Shown: positions 21,519 to 34,640, counted from the first letter of the stretch. The stretch is DNA of 64,000 nt from Colias croceus (GCF_905220415.1 NC_059539.1:10850001-10914000); one strand, 5' to 3'. A program made the numbers and translations. Notes: generated by a model not told the origin, from the sequence alone.

Positions 21519-22576
21519 TTTTAAATAAATAGGTAGTTTAACAGGTATATATAATTATTATAGTGTAAAAACTTATCAAAATAATAAAAAAAATCGAAAT
21601 ACTTCGAAATACTTTAAATTTTTTTTTACAACAATATTGTTTTCCTAAGAATTTCTTGGACCTTGAATATGAATAATAATGAACCTTATAATATTACGCA
21701 TGGCGTGGCAGATGCAGTCACGGGCACGAACTAGTCACAAATGAGCAGAGCAGATGTACCAACATAAATACCAAGTTATTTATCATAGTTATTTATTATC
21801 ACCTGTTATTTAACCAATTTTTGTTTACTCACTAATCGTTTACAATGTGGCGGTTAAAATATATAAACATTCTGATATGCACCTGAGTTAATATATTTTT
21901 ATTGAGTTGTTTATGTGAAGTGAAGTAAATTATTTGCCTTGCAATAACTGTGTCGTGTCAATAAATTATTTAATGTTTTTCAGCTTTAACCTGATTTTTG
22001 ATTAAGAATTGTATTGGCTTTATTGACCTATTATATAATAATTAAATTAATTATAATAGTTACTTAATTAGTATCCTACTACGAGTAGATGGTTTAGTAG
22101 CTCAGAGTAAAAAAAATTGAAAAGCAAGCTACTAAATAATAAAGAAAGTATAACGTCATTAAATTTAAACATTTTCATGCATAATGTTCGTCTTCGGTTT
22201 AGAAAAATGTCACAAGAGAGTTATAATTCCAATACTTTATTACATTTTTTTTTCAAGGAAAACCCACTTAAATAACAAAACAATAATTATTAAAAACCCA
22301 ACGTTTCGATGTATGAATCAGCTCGTTTTCAATAACAATAGTGGCGTCTTGAGTTGTCCTTGCCTGACAGGTGGATATAAACAGATTTATTTATTCGGAA
22401 AAAGGCGGACGTAATATATTTTATTGAACAATAGGTTACGTCGAACGCTAAAAATATATACTTATAATGGCATTTTGCAAGCACAGACTGTTTTGCAAAA
22501 ACAATCAGAAATACGTAAAAGTTAATGATTTCATGAGTTCTATCCTATCCTATATAGTTAGTTAGTTACTACTAAT
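21519..22576. other. AT-rich stretch, no recognised feature
   Basis: Open frames here are short and AT-biased without family resemblance. Nothing that I can support as a gene or element. Confidence 0.4.
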
Positions 22577-22751
22577 TCCTACTAATATTATTGATTACAA
22601 ATACTACTGAACCGATTACAATGAAATTTAGCACACATATAGAGGGTAAGTTGCATTAACACATAGGATAGGCTTTATCCCGGAAATCCCACGGGAACGG
22701 GACATATGTTTTTCTTTGAAAACACGGGTGAAGCCGCGGACGGAAAGCTAA
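22577..22751 (+). mobile_element. Helitron, family G-like
   Basis: Begins TCCTACTAATATTATTG, contains 'actactgaaccgattacaatgaaattt' and 'ggctttatcccggaaatcccacgggaacggg', and ends with a hairpin then CTAA in place of CTAG. Confidence 0.7.
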
Positions 22752-23020
22752 ATATATTTATCAAATTTAATATTTCATAAACATATAAAAGTATTTTTCT
22801 CACAAATGGTTTAGATGAGTCATTTGTTTTGGTTGAGATTTTAAATTTGGTAACTTTTGCGTCATTCATAGCTACTAATCCAATGAATTTAATGACAATA
22901 ACAATAATTTTAAGAGTTTATATTATTTAGTTGTCAATTTTGTCTAAACTTCCTATCAGGACACGACTAACGTTCTCATTGATATCGATATTGATCAATT
23001 TAAATATTCTTTATTTACGA

Positions 23021-23225
23021 CTAGCTTCTGCCCACGACTTTGTACGTGCATCCCCGTTTTTCCCCGTTCCCACAAGAATTTCGAGAAATCCTTTCTTAGG
23101 GGACGCCTACGTTATGACATCTACCAGCATGCCAAATTTCAGCCCGATACGTCCCGTGGTTTGGGCTGTGCGTTGATAGATCACTATATCAGTCACCTTT
23201 GAGTTTTATATATATGTATATAGAT
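23021..23225 (-). mobile_element. Helitron-like repeat, family F
   Basis: Starts CTAGCTTCTGCCCACGACTTTG, includes 'atgccaaatttcagcccgatacgtcccgtggtttgggctgtgcgttgatagatca', and ends 'tatatatatgtatatagatt'. A distinct body from families A-E. Confidence 0.65.
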
Positions 23226-24693
23226 TTTCTGGTAGGTAATATATAACTCTAAGTTAGTATAATTAGTTTTAGGGTTAAAATCAGCAATACACCTAGCTGG
23301 GGCTCTATAGTCTATGACACAGACTAAATACATAAAATGACGCCATAGAGCAGAAGTGACGAATCCCTGTTTCACTGCGTAGAAATAAATCTAAAGCGCA
23401 ATCATATCTAATAGTACACCCCCGAATCGCTCCGAGTGCAAATACTATGTATTTTAATACGCAATATAAATACTATTAGATTCGATTCAATACCAGAATT
23501 ATAAATACAAAACTGTGTCTCTATATTAATTAAGATATCTATGAATGGTTTGAATTAAAAACGAAATTCCAAGAAATATGGGGACCAGTTTTATCGCATT
23601 ATACCTATATTATGTAAAGCTGCAGGCTAAAGCTAGTTTATGATAAATCAGTGACCCATCGAATCTGATGCATTAATCCCGTTCATGACGGAAGGAATCA
23701 ACACGATAATATTACTGACGATAGTTGTTTTGACGTGTTGTTTACGAAGATTCGTATCACATGTTTATCCCGACTTATAAGCAATGTTACAAACAACTAC
23801 AGCTGTGACGTAGTAATACTACAAATATATAGGTGCACATGTTCTTACATATCGATGAGATAATAACAGCACTAAATATGATCGACTTTAAACATTACGG
23901 TCACAATAATGTCAATGACATGTTAATGAAATGCCCTTACAATTAACGCGTGCTATCTTTAAAATGTTATTTTTGTTTGTACGAAAGAATCTTGTTTTTA
24001 AAGATTTTAACATTGGGGTTTCTACCTACGCTATTTTTATATAAGTTTCTCATGCGCCAAATTAATCGTATTCTAGGAATGTGAGAACAAATGAATAATT
24101 TAAATTGAGATGAGAGTATTATTGCGAATTAAACTAGCTAAATTACGTTTTATTTTTATCTAATTATTATTTAATTACTTTTTTATACTGTGGTGTTTTT
24201 ATCGTATTTTATCTAATCAAATATATTGTGTAAGTTTGTACATAGTAGCTGATTACAATGTTTGATGAACGATATGACTTTACGATATTTTTTCATTCAT
24301 AAAGAACGATTTACGTATTAACTATACGTTATCATCGAAACATGGTCAAATGCTCGAAATGAATTAAAAGAGGACATATATTATTAATCCAAATACCTAA
24401 AAGAAAACCAAACGCATTATAATTCAATAAAATGTAGTATTATTTTGTTTACAAACAAATTTTGAGAATATTATAGAGTTTTCTTGTATGTTATTATCAT
24501 AAAATATTCAAATGTCACTTGTTTAGTTGTTTATAGAGCGCCAAATATCGACCACACCCACGATCTTTATTTTCGTTTTTATTGCGTTAATGTTTTGAAT
24601 TCAGATTTTAGTAATAAAAATTCCATTGCATTTTTCATTCTACAAATAAATTATAGAGTAGAGCTGGACGTGTGCAGCATCACTTATCATTCA
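23226..24693. other. AT-rich stretch, no recognised feature
   Basis: No gene-like frame, RNA gene or element end was seen. Mostly low GC with short homopolymer runs. Confidence 0.4.
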
Positions 24694-24934
24694 TCCATAC
24701 TAATATTATAAATGCGAAAGTAACTCTGTCTCTCTGTCTGTCTGTTACTCAATCACGCCTAAACTACTGAACCAATTTACATGAAATTTGGTATGGAGAT
24801 ATTTTGATACCCGAGAAAGGACATAGGCTACTTTTTATCCCGGGAAAATGACGCAATCCCGGAAATCCCACGGGAACGGGAACTATGCGGGTTTTTCTCT
24901 GACAACGCGGGCGAAGCCGCGGGCGGAAAGCTAG
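24694..24934 (+). mobile_element. Helitron, family B, near-complete reference copy
   Basis: Starts TCCATACTAATATTATAAAT, has 'gcgaaagtaactctgtctctctgtctgtctg', 'actactgaaccaatttacatgaaatttggtatgg', 'cccgggaaaatgacgcaatcccggaaatccc' and ends with the hairpin 'cgggcgaagccgcggg' then GGAAAGCTAG-T. The best preserved family B copy in the window. Confidence 0.85.
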
Positions 24935-25564
24935 TTTATGATAATGTTATACTAGTTGCTCAACCTGACTCCACCCGTTGAGACTTTTTCTTAGCATTTC
25001 TTTTTTTTAATTTTGAAGGGTCATTATTATAAAACAAGCGAAGACAAATACAACAAAGCAAACACCATTAAAAAACGTTCAGTGGTGCTTTAGTTACAAT
25101 TTACAATCAAGAAATGAAAAAAAGCTTTGTCTGGTGTTGTGGATTCGCCTGGTTGGATATGGTAAAAAACAAAAATAAAATTTAGCCCGACCATATACTA
25201 CCTACGTAAGTGTTACAATATATTTTCTTCCAAAAGTGAAAAGAATTTTTAAAATTGGGCAAATGGAACCAATAAAAAAAAATACAATACTAATATAATA
25301 AATTCGAACTATTTTCGTAATAGAAAGATCTAATATTTCCTATTGATATGATTTAGTTACAGATAATATACATAATGTTATTTATAAACATGTAAAGTTC
25401 TTATAAATAAGCAGAGAAATTTATCACATAATCCCCACTTAATTATTTGATTAGATTGTGAAGGCAATTTAATAAATTATGTTTGATTAGCGCTTGCAAA
25501 ACTTGATAACCTTATGATGATACTGACTTTTAAATTATGTTTGTTACTAATAATATTAATATAA

Positions 25565-25761
25565 TCTATACTAATATTATATAGCTGAAGAGATTGTTTG
25601 TTTGAACGCGCTAATCTCAGGAACTACTGGTCCGATTTGAAAAATTCTTTCGGTGTTAGATAGCCCATTTATCGAGGAAAGCTGGCTACTATATAGCCAT
25701 ATCATCACGCTAAAACCAACAGGAGCGGAGCAATGCGGGTGAAACCGCAGAGCGCAGTTAG
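25565..25761 (+). mobile_element. Helitron, family A
   Basis: Starts TCTATACTAATATTATATAG and ends GCAGTTAG (CTAG mutated to TTAG). The body 'gaacgcgctaatctcaggaactactggtccgatttg' is intact. Confidence 0.8.
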
Positions 25762-26468
25762 TAAGATATATTTTATTTTATTAGTTATAATGCTTTATTG
25801 TAGGTACAAAGAAGTGAACCAATACATCAATTAAATAGTTTCACATATTTTTCAGATGCTATTGCTGCACAGCAATCTCTGTCAGGTAACCTGGTGGGAA
25901 AGATGAAGTAAGTACTAAGTAGTAAGTAGGTATATATTAACTACATATTATAAAATCAAACACATCGACTTTTTTCCTTATTTCTTTATATTGTTATCTA
26001 GTTAACCTTGTTCGATATTTAGATAAATAATAAATTAGTTTTTTTTTTAATTAAAATAAACAATAGATATCGTTTAATTTAAATGTTAATAAGACACGAT
26101 GCATGCCATTTTAAATAAGTGCGTCTAATTTTATTTTTATCTATTTTCAAATATTATCCGAAAAACTTTCCAATCGATAACGTTTTATGTGTTTACATGA
26201 AAACAAAGTTTCCATGAACATTTTTCATCAACAATTACCTACTTAAAAATTAAAATATTATCAATCATGACTTTTAAAATTACTAATGCAGATTTATCTG
26301 AATATAAGTAGATGGCGTAGAATAATAAAAATACCATTTAGTCTGAAGCAAACTTATTAAAAATGTAATGTAATTATATGCATTAAAATATTTTTCATTG
26401 CATGCTTTAATTAGGTAAATTAATAATTATGCTCTTTTTATATACGGTTTAACATTCAATTTGAATAA
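25762..26468. other. AT-rich stretch, no recognised feature
   Basis: Includes the GC-richer 'cagatgctattgctgcacagcaatctctgtcaggtaacctggtgggaaag' (25853-25905), which has a small stem 'attgctgcacagcaat'. No gene could be supported. Confidence 0.35.
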
Positions 26469-26647
26469 GGGCCGATTTTTCAATCCATGGTTAAAATTTA
26501 TCCGTCCAATTAAGTATGTATTACACCAACATTTTAAAATGTCACCCTTAAACTGTCATATACGGACAATTACAATACATTTTTGAAATGGTAGTTTAAT
26601 ACGTTATTCGAAGAATAAGATTTAACCAAGGATAGAAAAATCAGCCC
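26469..26647. mobile_element. MITE family 'GGGCCGATTTTTCAATCC' copy 1
   Basis: The left end 'gggccgatttttcaatccatggttaaaattta' is mirrored by 'taagatttaaccaaggatagaaaaatcagccc'. About 180 bases. Other copies are at 29847-30122 (split by a Helitron) and 55007-55172. Confidence 0.75.
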
Positions 26648-27893
26648 ATAAACATTTGCTACTCTGCTTTTGCAATTTGAAATAAAAATAGAATCGTAAA
26701 TGATAAAATTATTCCCAGAGCGAAATATAAGCAGCAAGGATCTCTGTTTTTATTATCTTACAAATAGGTATTTTTGCATTTGTGGAATAAAAATTTGCGT
26801 GTTTTTTTTCGAATGTTTGTTTATTTTTTATTATGTCTGACGTCAAAGCGCAATAAAACTCATTCAATTTATAATTTCATTAGATATTTCGAATCTTTAT
26901 GCAAAACTAATAATATCAATATATTTAAAAGTTAAAACAGTTGGTGGCTAATAAATAAATAATAATTCTTTATATTTGTGAAACACAAATAGTGGGTAGA
27001 ATGTATTAGCGCCTTAATATTGTAACAACACCTTTTTTGTAACTACATTCTTGTAAATAAATGAAATTTGAATTTGATAAAGAATATCTAGAGGCCTTCT
27101 GGCCTGATTTTTTTTCCTTTTACTTCCTATCTTTTGTTCCTATCAACACTCTTTATTTATCCCTTTCTTTTAAAAGCTATCAGCATTTGCAGAGGCGTTA
27201 TCTTTGCCACGTTCATGGTGCGCGCATTCCACCAGACGATCCACGAGCGAGCAAGCTCTAATATAAAAAGAAAATGATAATATACCTAAGAAGAAAATTA
27301 TTTTATTTTAGCTAACTTTCTGACCGCGTCTTCGCCCGCGTTGTCTATAACTTAACAAATTATCTACGAAAATCTTTCTCTTGAGCCATTCTATCTATTA
27401 AAAGTGTGGTATTTTAATAAAGTTGTAATTTAAAAAAAATAGTCATTTTTTTTAAAGGTGGTCATAAATTTATGATTAACGAAATAAAAAGTTCAGTTTT
27501 ATAACGTTTATGAATAAAAAATACAGCATCAAAATCAGTTTCGTAGTTTTAAAGAAGATACACAGGAACACCGAACAGACAGACAACCTAATTGTTAAGA
27601 ATTGAGAAACCGGTGGTCGATTTATTTTTGTTTTTTACACAAGCGACCTTGTTGTTTTTTTTATTTTTATTTTTCGTTGCTTTTGGCACACATTAAGTAT
27701 ACATTATAGGTTTTTAATTAAGCAGCTAAATTAGTATAAGTTTTTGTTGGCTATCTTTTTTTTTTAGAACTTATTGTATATCAACTATTTGAGTTTCTTT
27801 TTGTGAGACTGACTTTTTGACGGTTTTCTTGACGGTGAAATATAATGGGTATCATTTAAGCTATCACCAATTTAATTAGTTTTGTGTTTCTTA
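26648..27893. other. AT-rich stretch with a Helitron relic
   Basis: At about 27310-27350 'gctaactttctgaccgcgtcttcgcccgcgttgtc' is the decayed 3' end of a minus-strand Helitron. Otherwise nothing recognisable. Confidence 0.4.
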
Positions 27894-28611
27894 AATAATA
27901 GGGTTTGTCCTCAAAATAGTAGATCTGTCACCAAAATGTAGTCATCAAACAATGCAAAATCAGTTCCACATTAAATCACCTAAAATCCTGAGATATAAGG
28001 TCTAGTACCAAATAAATGTTTTTGTATGTATTATAATAGGTGTGTTCTAATAAGTATTTAAGCAAACTAATTTAAAGAGATCACCAATAAATCATATTAT
28101 GTTACTAAAAGTTAAAATAATCAATATTTATTCTTAAAAATAATAACCACTGAATAATCAGCTCTGGTTTAATAGCTGGCTAATGGTTAGCATAATTGTA
28201 TACAAAACGCTTAATTAAAGTTAAAATAATTAATATTTATTGTTAAAAAACAATAATCACTGAATAATCAGCGCTGGTTTGGATTTCGAAGGGCGCCCCC
28301 TTTTTCTTTTCTGGCCGATAAGCACATTTTTTGCTTCTGGTGGGGGGTTGGTCAGCTTTAAGCTGTATGGCTAATCCGATAATATGTTTGCACATGTCAA
28401 TTTTTAAAGAGCGCCAATTTGTCTCCGCCCCTTTGATCATTTTTGATGTATTAAAATGGTAACGAATACTATTAATTTAATATCTGAACGAAATAAAATG
28501 TTACTACTGTATTGGTGACAAAATATCAAATAAAAAGGAGTCGCAGTCAGGGATCGTTAATCGATTTATTTGGTGACAGATCTACCATTCTGAGCACAGA
28601 GCTATTATTTA
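27894..28611. mobile_element. Element with inverted ends around 'TAGATCTGTCACC'
   Basis: 'aaataatagggtttgtcctcaaaatagtagatctgtcacc' at the left is inverted at the right as 'ggtgacagatctaccattctgagcacagagctattattt', with mismatches. It contains a direct repeat ('aaagttaaaataat.aatatttatt.ttaaaaa' to 'actgaataatcagc.ctggttt') at 28107-28180 and 28217-28280. One GC-richer minus-strand frame (28243-28440) shows no family I recognise. Confidence 0.5.
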
Positions 28612-29846
28612 AGTAATAAAACTTAAGTAATAAGAACGAGGTTTATATTCATGTAATGCAATATTATTTAATTGGTTATCGATCTCTTATTTTACACACA
28701 TATTAACAATAATTTGATAATTCATACCTGGGAACAATTTTTGTTTATCTGAGAACGGAAATATTTCGTGGTGATAGATCTATTTATTAGGTGATACAAC
28801 TTCATGACAAATATAAATTTTGGTGATAGAAAATATAGTTCCCAAATATAATTAAAATATCGAGATGATTCCGTTTGTATATACTTTAAAAAAATTGCTT
28901 CATAGCTTATTACCAATTTTACAAAAGCCCACCGATAAAAAAATTTAATTTCCAATGTGTATTCATTGCTGAAAATAAAGAAACCGAAGATTTAGGACAA
29001 CTTGAATAAACGTCTACGATTAGAGACATGAAAATTTTCACAATGCTTTCTTTTATGGGTAGTTATTAGAAATTCACGCGAATTAGTTACAAAAAAACTT
29101 TATTTAATGACCAAATTAAAATTGTGAATAGATATATTATTTCCGTAAAAAATATTAAAGCGAAGTAACCGTGACGGGTCATATTAATAATAAAATAATA
29201 TTACACTGTCTAGAAAGTTCGTTATAAAACCATTTCCATCTTGTTTTAATTAATTATACAGTCATATTATTGAAGTCAGAAAAAGTAGGTACTTTTTGCG
29301 AAGGTGAACTGTGGTGGCCGAATACCGTTATTTATCAGCAATGGTAACATTCATGAATAAAATCTGATTTAAAGTTTTTATCATCCTCAAAACAATAAAA
29401 GTAACCGTACTTTAACCATCTTTAACTGAAAAATTACACACTATTACCTATTAGCTCTCAAAATAAACTCATATTTCTTTAACTATCAGTCCTAGATTTA
29501 AGCTGACTTTAAACATTGATACTTAAATTCACACTCTATTGAAAATGAATTAATTGGCCCTTGAGATTTTTTTATAAATTTTAGGCAACGATAATTGTAG
29601 ATATTGTTTTCAAACATCGGTTTTGAATTTTGTGTCTGGATATATCTAGTTATAAGGCTAGAGTGACATAAACTACTTTTTACCACGGTGTAACTCATCC
29701 TCATGAGAATTTCCATAGCTATTAAATAAATTCTGCGGTTAATAGTTTTGTATTGTGGTCGGAGTAAGCTGTATCTCCAAAGAAAAACAAATGTAATTCA
29801 ATTTGTATGTCATTGCGGTCATTGTTCGAGCTAGTCTGTACTCTAA
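28612..29846. other. AT-rich stretch, no recognised feature
   Basis: Some 'ggtgatag' motifs (28770-28830) echo the neighbouring element, so its influence may extend to about 28830. No gene supported. Confidence 0.35.
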
Positions 29847-30122
29847 GGGCCAATTTTTCAATGCTTGGATAAAATTTATTCGTCGAATAATCTTTATATA
29901 TAAAAATGAACCGCAAAATGTGTTGGTAAGCGCATAACTCGAGAACGGCTGAACCGATTTTGATAATTCTTTTTTTATTATATTTCTTGAAGTACGAGGA
30001 TGGATCTTATGTAGAGAAAACGTAAACATGTACCACGGGCGAAGCCGGGGCGGACCGCTAGTGTACCTATAAAACTACCATTTTAAAAACGTATTATAAT
30101 TGCCCGTATTTGACAGTTTAGG
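29847..30122. mobile_element. MITE family 'GGGCCGATTTTTCAATCC' copy 2, split by a Helitron
   Basis: 'gggccaatttttcaatgcttggataaaatttattcgtcgaata' is followed by a Helitron (29891-30061) and then 'aaaactaccattttaaaaacgtattataattg' from the MITE's other half. The extreme right end is lost. Confidence 0.65.
29891..30061 (+). mobile_element. Helitron, family D variant, nested in a MITE
   Basis: Starts TCTTTATATATAAAAATGAA, has 'aactcgagaacggctgaaccgattttgat' and 'cttgaagtacgaggatgg', ends 'ccacgggcgaagccggggcggaccgCTAG'-T. It interrupts MITE copy 2, so it is the younger insertion. Confidence 0.8.
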
Positions 30123-30420
30123 TACGTGACAAACTGACCTATCTCTTGCGTTACATACCTATCGTGTCACGGCTCAAGCTATAACTTTGGAGATTTATAT
30201 AAGTACATAAACAAGTCGAAGGTAATTTTGAACAAGCGTCTAGACGGTTTTGCGTGATATGTGAGCGGTTGCGTGTCTTCGCATAAGCAGACAAAAAACT
30301 AAAGGATATATTTTTTCTCTGTGCTAATTTGACAATACAAATGTATTTAGCTTTGTATGTTTCAATTGTAAAGAATATTTAATAATTAATAGGTAGTTAG
30401 TCATTTAATGTACCTTTTTT

Positions 30421-30622
30421 GTAAGCGTAGAACCGAGGGGTCCTGGGTTCGATTCCCGGTGGAGACGAATAAAAAAAAGTCTCAGTCTGGCAAGACACAG
30501 ATGGCTGATCACCTACCTACTTGTCCCTAAACTATAAAGAAAGTCGATCAGTGAAACAGATATATGCATAATGCATCTGCCCATCTGCCCCACCACTTGG
30601 GGACATGGGACTTCACTTTTTA
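30421..30622 (+). mobile_element. tRNA-derived SINE, family 1
   Basis: A tRNA-like B box 'gggttcgattcccgg' lies in 'gaggggtcctgggttcgattcccggtggagacg'. The body continues 'agtctcagtctggcaagacacagatggctgatcacc', 'agaaagtcgatcagtgaaacagat' and 'ccaccacttggggacatgggacttcac'. A diverged reverse copy is at 37025-37195, which shows the unit is dispersed and not a single tRNA gene. Confidence 0.65.
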
Positions 30623-31770
30623 ATGCACCTAGGTGTCTATAAATTAAATTATATTTATTTTGCTCATATGTAGTAGGTATTTAACATAAATTTTATCAGT
30701 AGGTAAGAAGACTGCAGCTCTTAAGTCTTATCCCTGCGTACCTTATAGTCAGCTACCTATGTAGGATAATGAATTATCCAGTATAAAATAAATAATAATC
30801 ATCTCCTTGTTCTTACAACCATTGTCTGTTCCAGAGAAAGTATATTTAGACCTACACCTAATTCATAAAGGTGTTAATTTTATCAATCTATATTAATATT
30901 TTATTATTATATACCTAGGTACCTATCTACGTATAAAATAGAGACGAAGGTTGTTACTTTATGTGTAAAGTTTTTTACCATTAGAAAGTTCCATCACGGT
31001 ATAAATATTTTAATACCTACCTAGGATTTTTTTAGACTGTGGTTTCATCTTTACCGAGTAACATGACATTTTTTTTAGATTTTTGTAACTATCTCTGTTC
31101 TTGGTTGTGATAGCTAATTGCTTACAAAGTTACAATTATTCTCTATTGGAATAGAGGTGATTTTTACTTGTGTCAAAAAGATTAAACAGTTTTAAAGTTC
31201 ATAGGTAGGTAGGTACTTTGCGAGTAGAATAATTAGCATCAGAAAAGCGTAGTCTAATATAATCTAACAAAAGGAACTGGTTTTTCTTTTTTTAAGCATT
31301 CCTACATAATTTTAAAATTATTTATATTTCCAATTCTAATAATTTTATAATGAAGCACGATTAAAATTATAGAAATACCTATCCGCTGGAAAAATAATAA
31401 AATATTTGCGTAGGTACCTATAAAATATTATAATCTTTGTACCTGGGTATATATGTCCTAGGTATACCTACCTACCTAATTTATTTCAAAAGATATAACT
31501 TTTGTTACCTATTTGTCGCAATTTACAACATAGTATTGTCTATTATATGAATATCTATCAATCCACAGATATCAAAAGACTGCGCCATAACTCTAGATAA
31601 ATAGCATGCAATTAAAAATATGAGCAATAATTATTATCACGTTCGTAGTTTATCTATTATTATCTAGGCAAATATAGGTACTCAATATACACTCGATACA
31701 TCGTAAAGTAAACAACTTTACATATTGTTCAACTATGTACGCAATAACAATATTATAAATATTAATTCAC
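30623..31770. other. AT-rich stretch, no recognised feature
   Basis: Contains many 'taggtaggtac' motifs, a common lepidopteran low-complexity signature. No gene or element could be supported. Confidence 0.4.
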
Positions 31771-32110
31771 CTGTGAATGAATGAATTGCTATGTTCGCTC
31801 CGATGTCATGAGATAATCCAATTTTTCTATTCATTTGAACATTTATAACTGCACTGAACACTTCTGATGCAACAATTGCATAAACACATTCCACTTTGTA
31901 TTTTTTATTGAAGAAACTATGAAAATATTGTAGTAAAATACCGCGAATCGTAATATTCAATGACTGTTGAACACTGCGTTGAATTGCGTCGCAAACGTTC
32001 GCGCGCGAAAGACTCAGCTCATCGACTGCTCGAAATTGGCGGCAAGCCGGCAAACGACATAGCGGCTAGCGCGCGCCGGCGCGTGTGACGTTTGAAATGC
32101 GCGCGCTTGT
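31771..32110 (-). promoter_or_regulatory. CpG-rich patch, possible promoter and non-coding first exon
   Basis: The stretch 31975-32110 is dense in CG dinucleotides ('gttcgcgcgcgaaag', 'gctagcgcgcgccggcgcg', 'aaatgcgcgcgc') in otherwise AT-rich DNA, as often seen at insect promoters. On the minus strand a good donor (ATTCACAG|gtgaat) follows at 31771-31770. Spliced to the acceptor at 8841 this would give a 5'UTR exon for the receptor gene, with a short upstream frame from an ATG near 32063. The intron would be about 23 kb. All of this is inference; the patch could equally serve another transcript. Confidence 0.35.
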
Positions 32111-33770
32111 GATAAAAACAATTGATGTTATACCATGCCAGTACCTACGTAGTTTTTTTTTTTTAATTTAATTTTAATTGAGTTTGAAGCTCATTTTCAG
32201 GCTATTAGCCGGCGCCGGGCTCGTCGTTATTTGCGATAGCGTAAACAACTATTTTATTTTTTGTGTGTAAATGTTGAACTAGAAAATATATACGTATATA
32301 GGTACTTTAACAATTATTATCTATGCTTTTGTGAAAAAAAAAATACTTTAACGACCTGAAAATGTACTCACTATCTCTGTTTTCTTGTTCTAAATTTTAA
32401 TCTAAATGAAATCTTATTTTATTTTCTTTGAATTCGATTTCATATTTTAGTGGCCACTTTTTATAGAAAATAAAAAATAATGACGCAAGCCATTTATTTT
32501 AATGTTGTATTTTGTATGTTAATGCAGATAGATAGATTAATTAAACTTCTTATTTAAATTATACCTACACTGGCTACTTATTCATCTAGGTTGAATTTAT
32601 TAAAATTGTTAATTTTGACTCAAAAATAATCTTTTGCCTAATTTATACCTTGTAAAAGTTCTGTAAAAAAAATATGTTGCTATTCAAAGAGGTATTATCG
32701 AAATTGCAGTAAAATCTAATCACATCTAGGAATCTTTTATTCCATTTCCATTTTCAAACTAGGTATTTACTATTTAGTAATCTGTGGTACGTAGGTATTA
32801 TTGTGTATGTATAGCTTATACATGATTTTAGCTTATCCTTTGCGTCAAAGAGTACAGTCTAACAAGTTATTAAATAAGTAACTTACCAACCTACCTACTC
32901 ATAGTACAGAATAATAACTAGTACTAGACTAATATTAATATACTTCGTATACAACTTTGTTTTACCACAAAAAAATAATATGGTTTGCCAGAATCTATAG
33001 GTAATCTGTGGCTTTGCTTTTTTTTTCCCCGTTCTATCACTCACAAAAACTTGTGTGATAGGTAGTTAAATATTTCGAGTTTTTAAAGTTACCGTTTCTC
33101 TCAGAATATTGTCTATGGACGCCTAGGTATGTGAATTATTATAAGAAATACTTACCAAAGTTGGGCCGGCCTATTTCCATGTAAAGTGTAAACTAAAATC
33201 GTAGTCCAGTCTCTTTTTGCTACGTTTTTGCTGTGTTTTTACTATTACTGTGACATATAAATGTATCACAACGTTTTTTACAATAACATTGATATAAATA
33301 TACCTAAGTATAAGACGTAATCTTTAGAAGAATTGCTAGTTTGTTTTTGAGGAAATTTAAACATTCATTAAAATGTGGGAAGGTAAGTTTAAAAATGCAT
33401 TTCCTAAAAACAAGGAAACTAATAATAAACAATTTTTTATAAATGAATATAAATTTCATATTTTTACGTCGATTTTTACCCACTATTTCAGCTTTCAGTT
33501 TCGAAATCCTTTTTTCTTTATATAATACGCTCGTTTCCGTTCTTACCCTTTATTTACTAACGAACCGTTTGTTAACCTTTGCATGTATACCTTAAGTTAC
33601 CATTAAATCCAATTTATTATTAAGTCCAATTAATGAACAGCATAGCAACATAAGTGCAATGAACAGAGCACGCGTGGGGATGTCATAATAATATTGTATT
33701 ACAGTCATGGTTCTATGGCCCTTTGAATTATTGCAATAAAAATAACTTATAACTAGGTACGTTAAAAATA
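32111..33770. other. AT-rich stretch, no recognised feature
   Basis: No gene, RNA gene or element could be supported. Homopolymer A/T runs and 'taggtac' motifs only. Confidence 0.4.
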
Positions 33771-33902
33771 ACCGACTTCAAAAACGGAAAAGTAAAAAAT
33801 AAAAATTATAGAACAAATGTTGTTATTTATGATGTTAGCTATCTTGTCTTGCGAGGTTGCTGGTGTTTTACAAGTAACCCTGTATGGCTATACAGTGTTA
33901 CT

Positions 33903-34018
33903 TGTTATAACTCGATAAATGGGCTATCTAACACCGAAATAATTTTTTCAAATCGGATCAGTAGTTGCTGTGATTAGCGCGTCCAAACAAACAAAGTCTC
34001 AGCTTTATAATACCTATT
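33903..34018 (-). mobile_element. Helitron fragment, family A
   Basis: 'ataactcgataaatgggctatctaacaccgaaataa' through 'cgcgtccaaacaaacaaagtctcagctttataatacctat' is a 5' half of family A in reverse. It directly follows sequence starting 'aaccgacttcaaaaacgg' (33771), the end motif of another repeat. Confidence 0.65.
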
Positions 34019-34529
34019 AGCAAAGATTTATTGAATGTTATTTTATTAGTTATTTTGTTTTCCCTGCTTATAGACCAATAATTATGATATCTTGAAGAAA
34101 TCTAGGGTTACTTTTTAATTTTATATGCAGCCTTGAAGAGATGTAGATATATTAAGATTTTTATTCTAACACTATCTAACTATTTACTAACTTTTATACT
34201 AACACACTCACACAAACGTAAATTGTCTTTGTGTGTGTGTGGATATGCGGAAGCATAAAACATTATAATGTTGATGTAAATCTTTTATTTGAAAATTACC
34301 TTTTTAGTATTCGCCAGCGACATAAACTGTAGTCTGTAACCCATGTCGGTACATTTTAAAAGAGTTAAATGTATACCGCAAATGAAGGTCAATGACCGCA
34401 CATTGTAATATTCGGGTTTCTAGCTCATTGTAATGAAAAACGGTTAAAATACATACTATCATGTCATGTATAGTTGCACGAAAGCCTCTTCGAATAATGA
34501 GGATATATATATTCATTTTTTTATAAAAG

Positions 34530-34640
34530 AAAAAAATCGATTACAAGGCGGGGTTCAAACCCGCGTCTTTCGCCATTCCGGGGCGTCCACTTCTATCGGC
34601 CACTCCCGAGTCCCGATCCTGCCAGACTCCAGAGCAATAG
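34530..34640 (-). repeat. tRNA-like (SINE) fragment
   Basis: On the minus strand 'gggactcgggagtggccgatagaagtggacgccccggaatggcgaaagacgcgggtttgaaccccgcc' contains an A-box-like and a B-box-like block (gggtttgaaccc), but no acceptor stem closes the fold. I read it as the tRNA-related head of a SINE and not as a functional tRNA. Confidence 0.4.

Noticed and set aside
31733..32053. 106-codon minus-strand open frame as a protein-coding gene
   Set aside because: It begins at a non-ATG codon, has no recognisable domain and crosses a good splice donor. A non-coding first exon is more likely.
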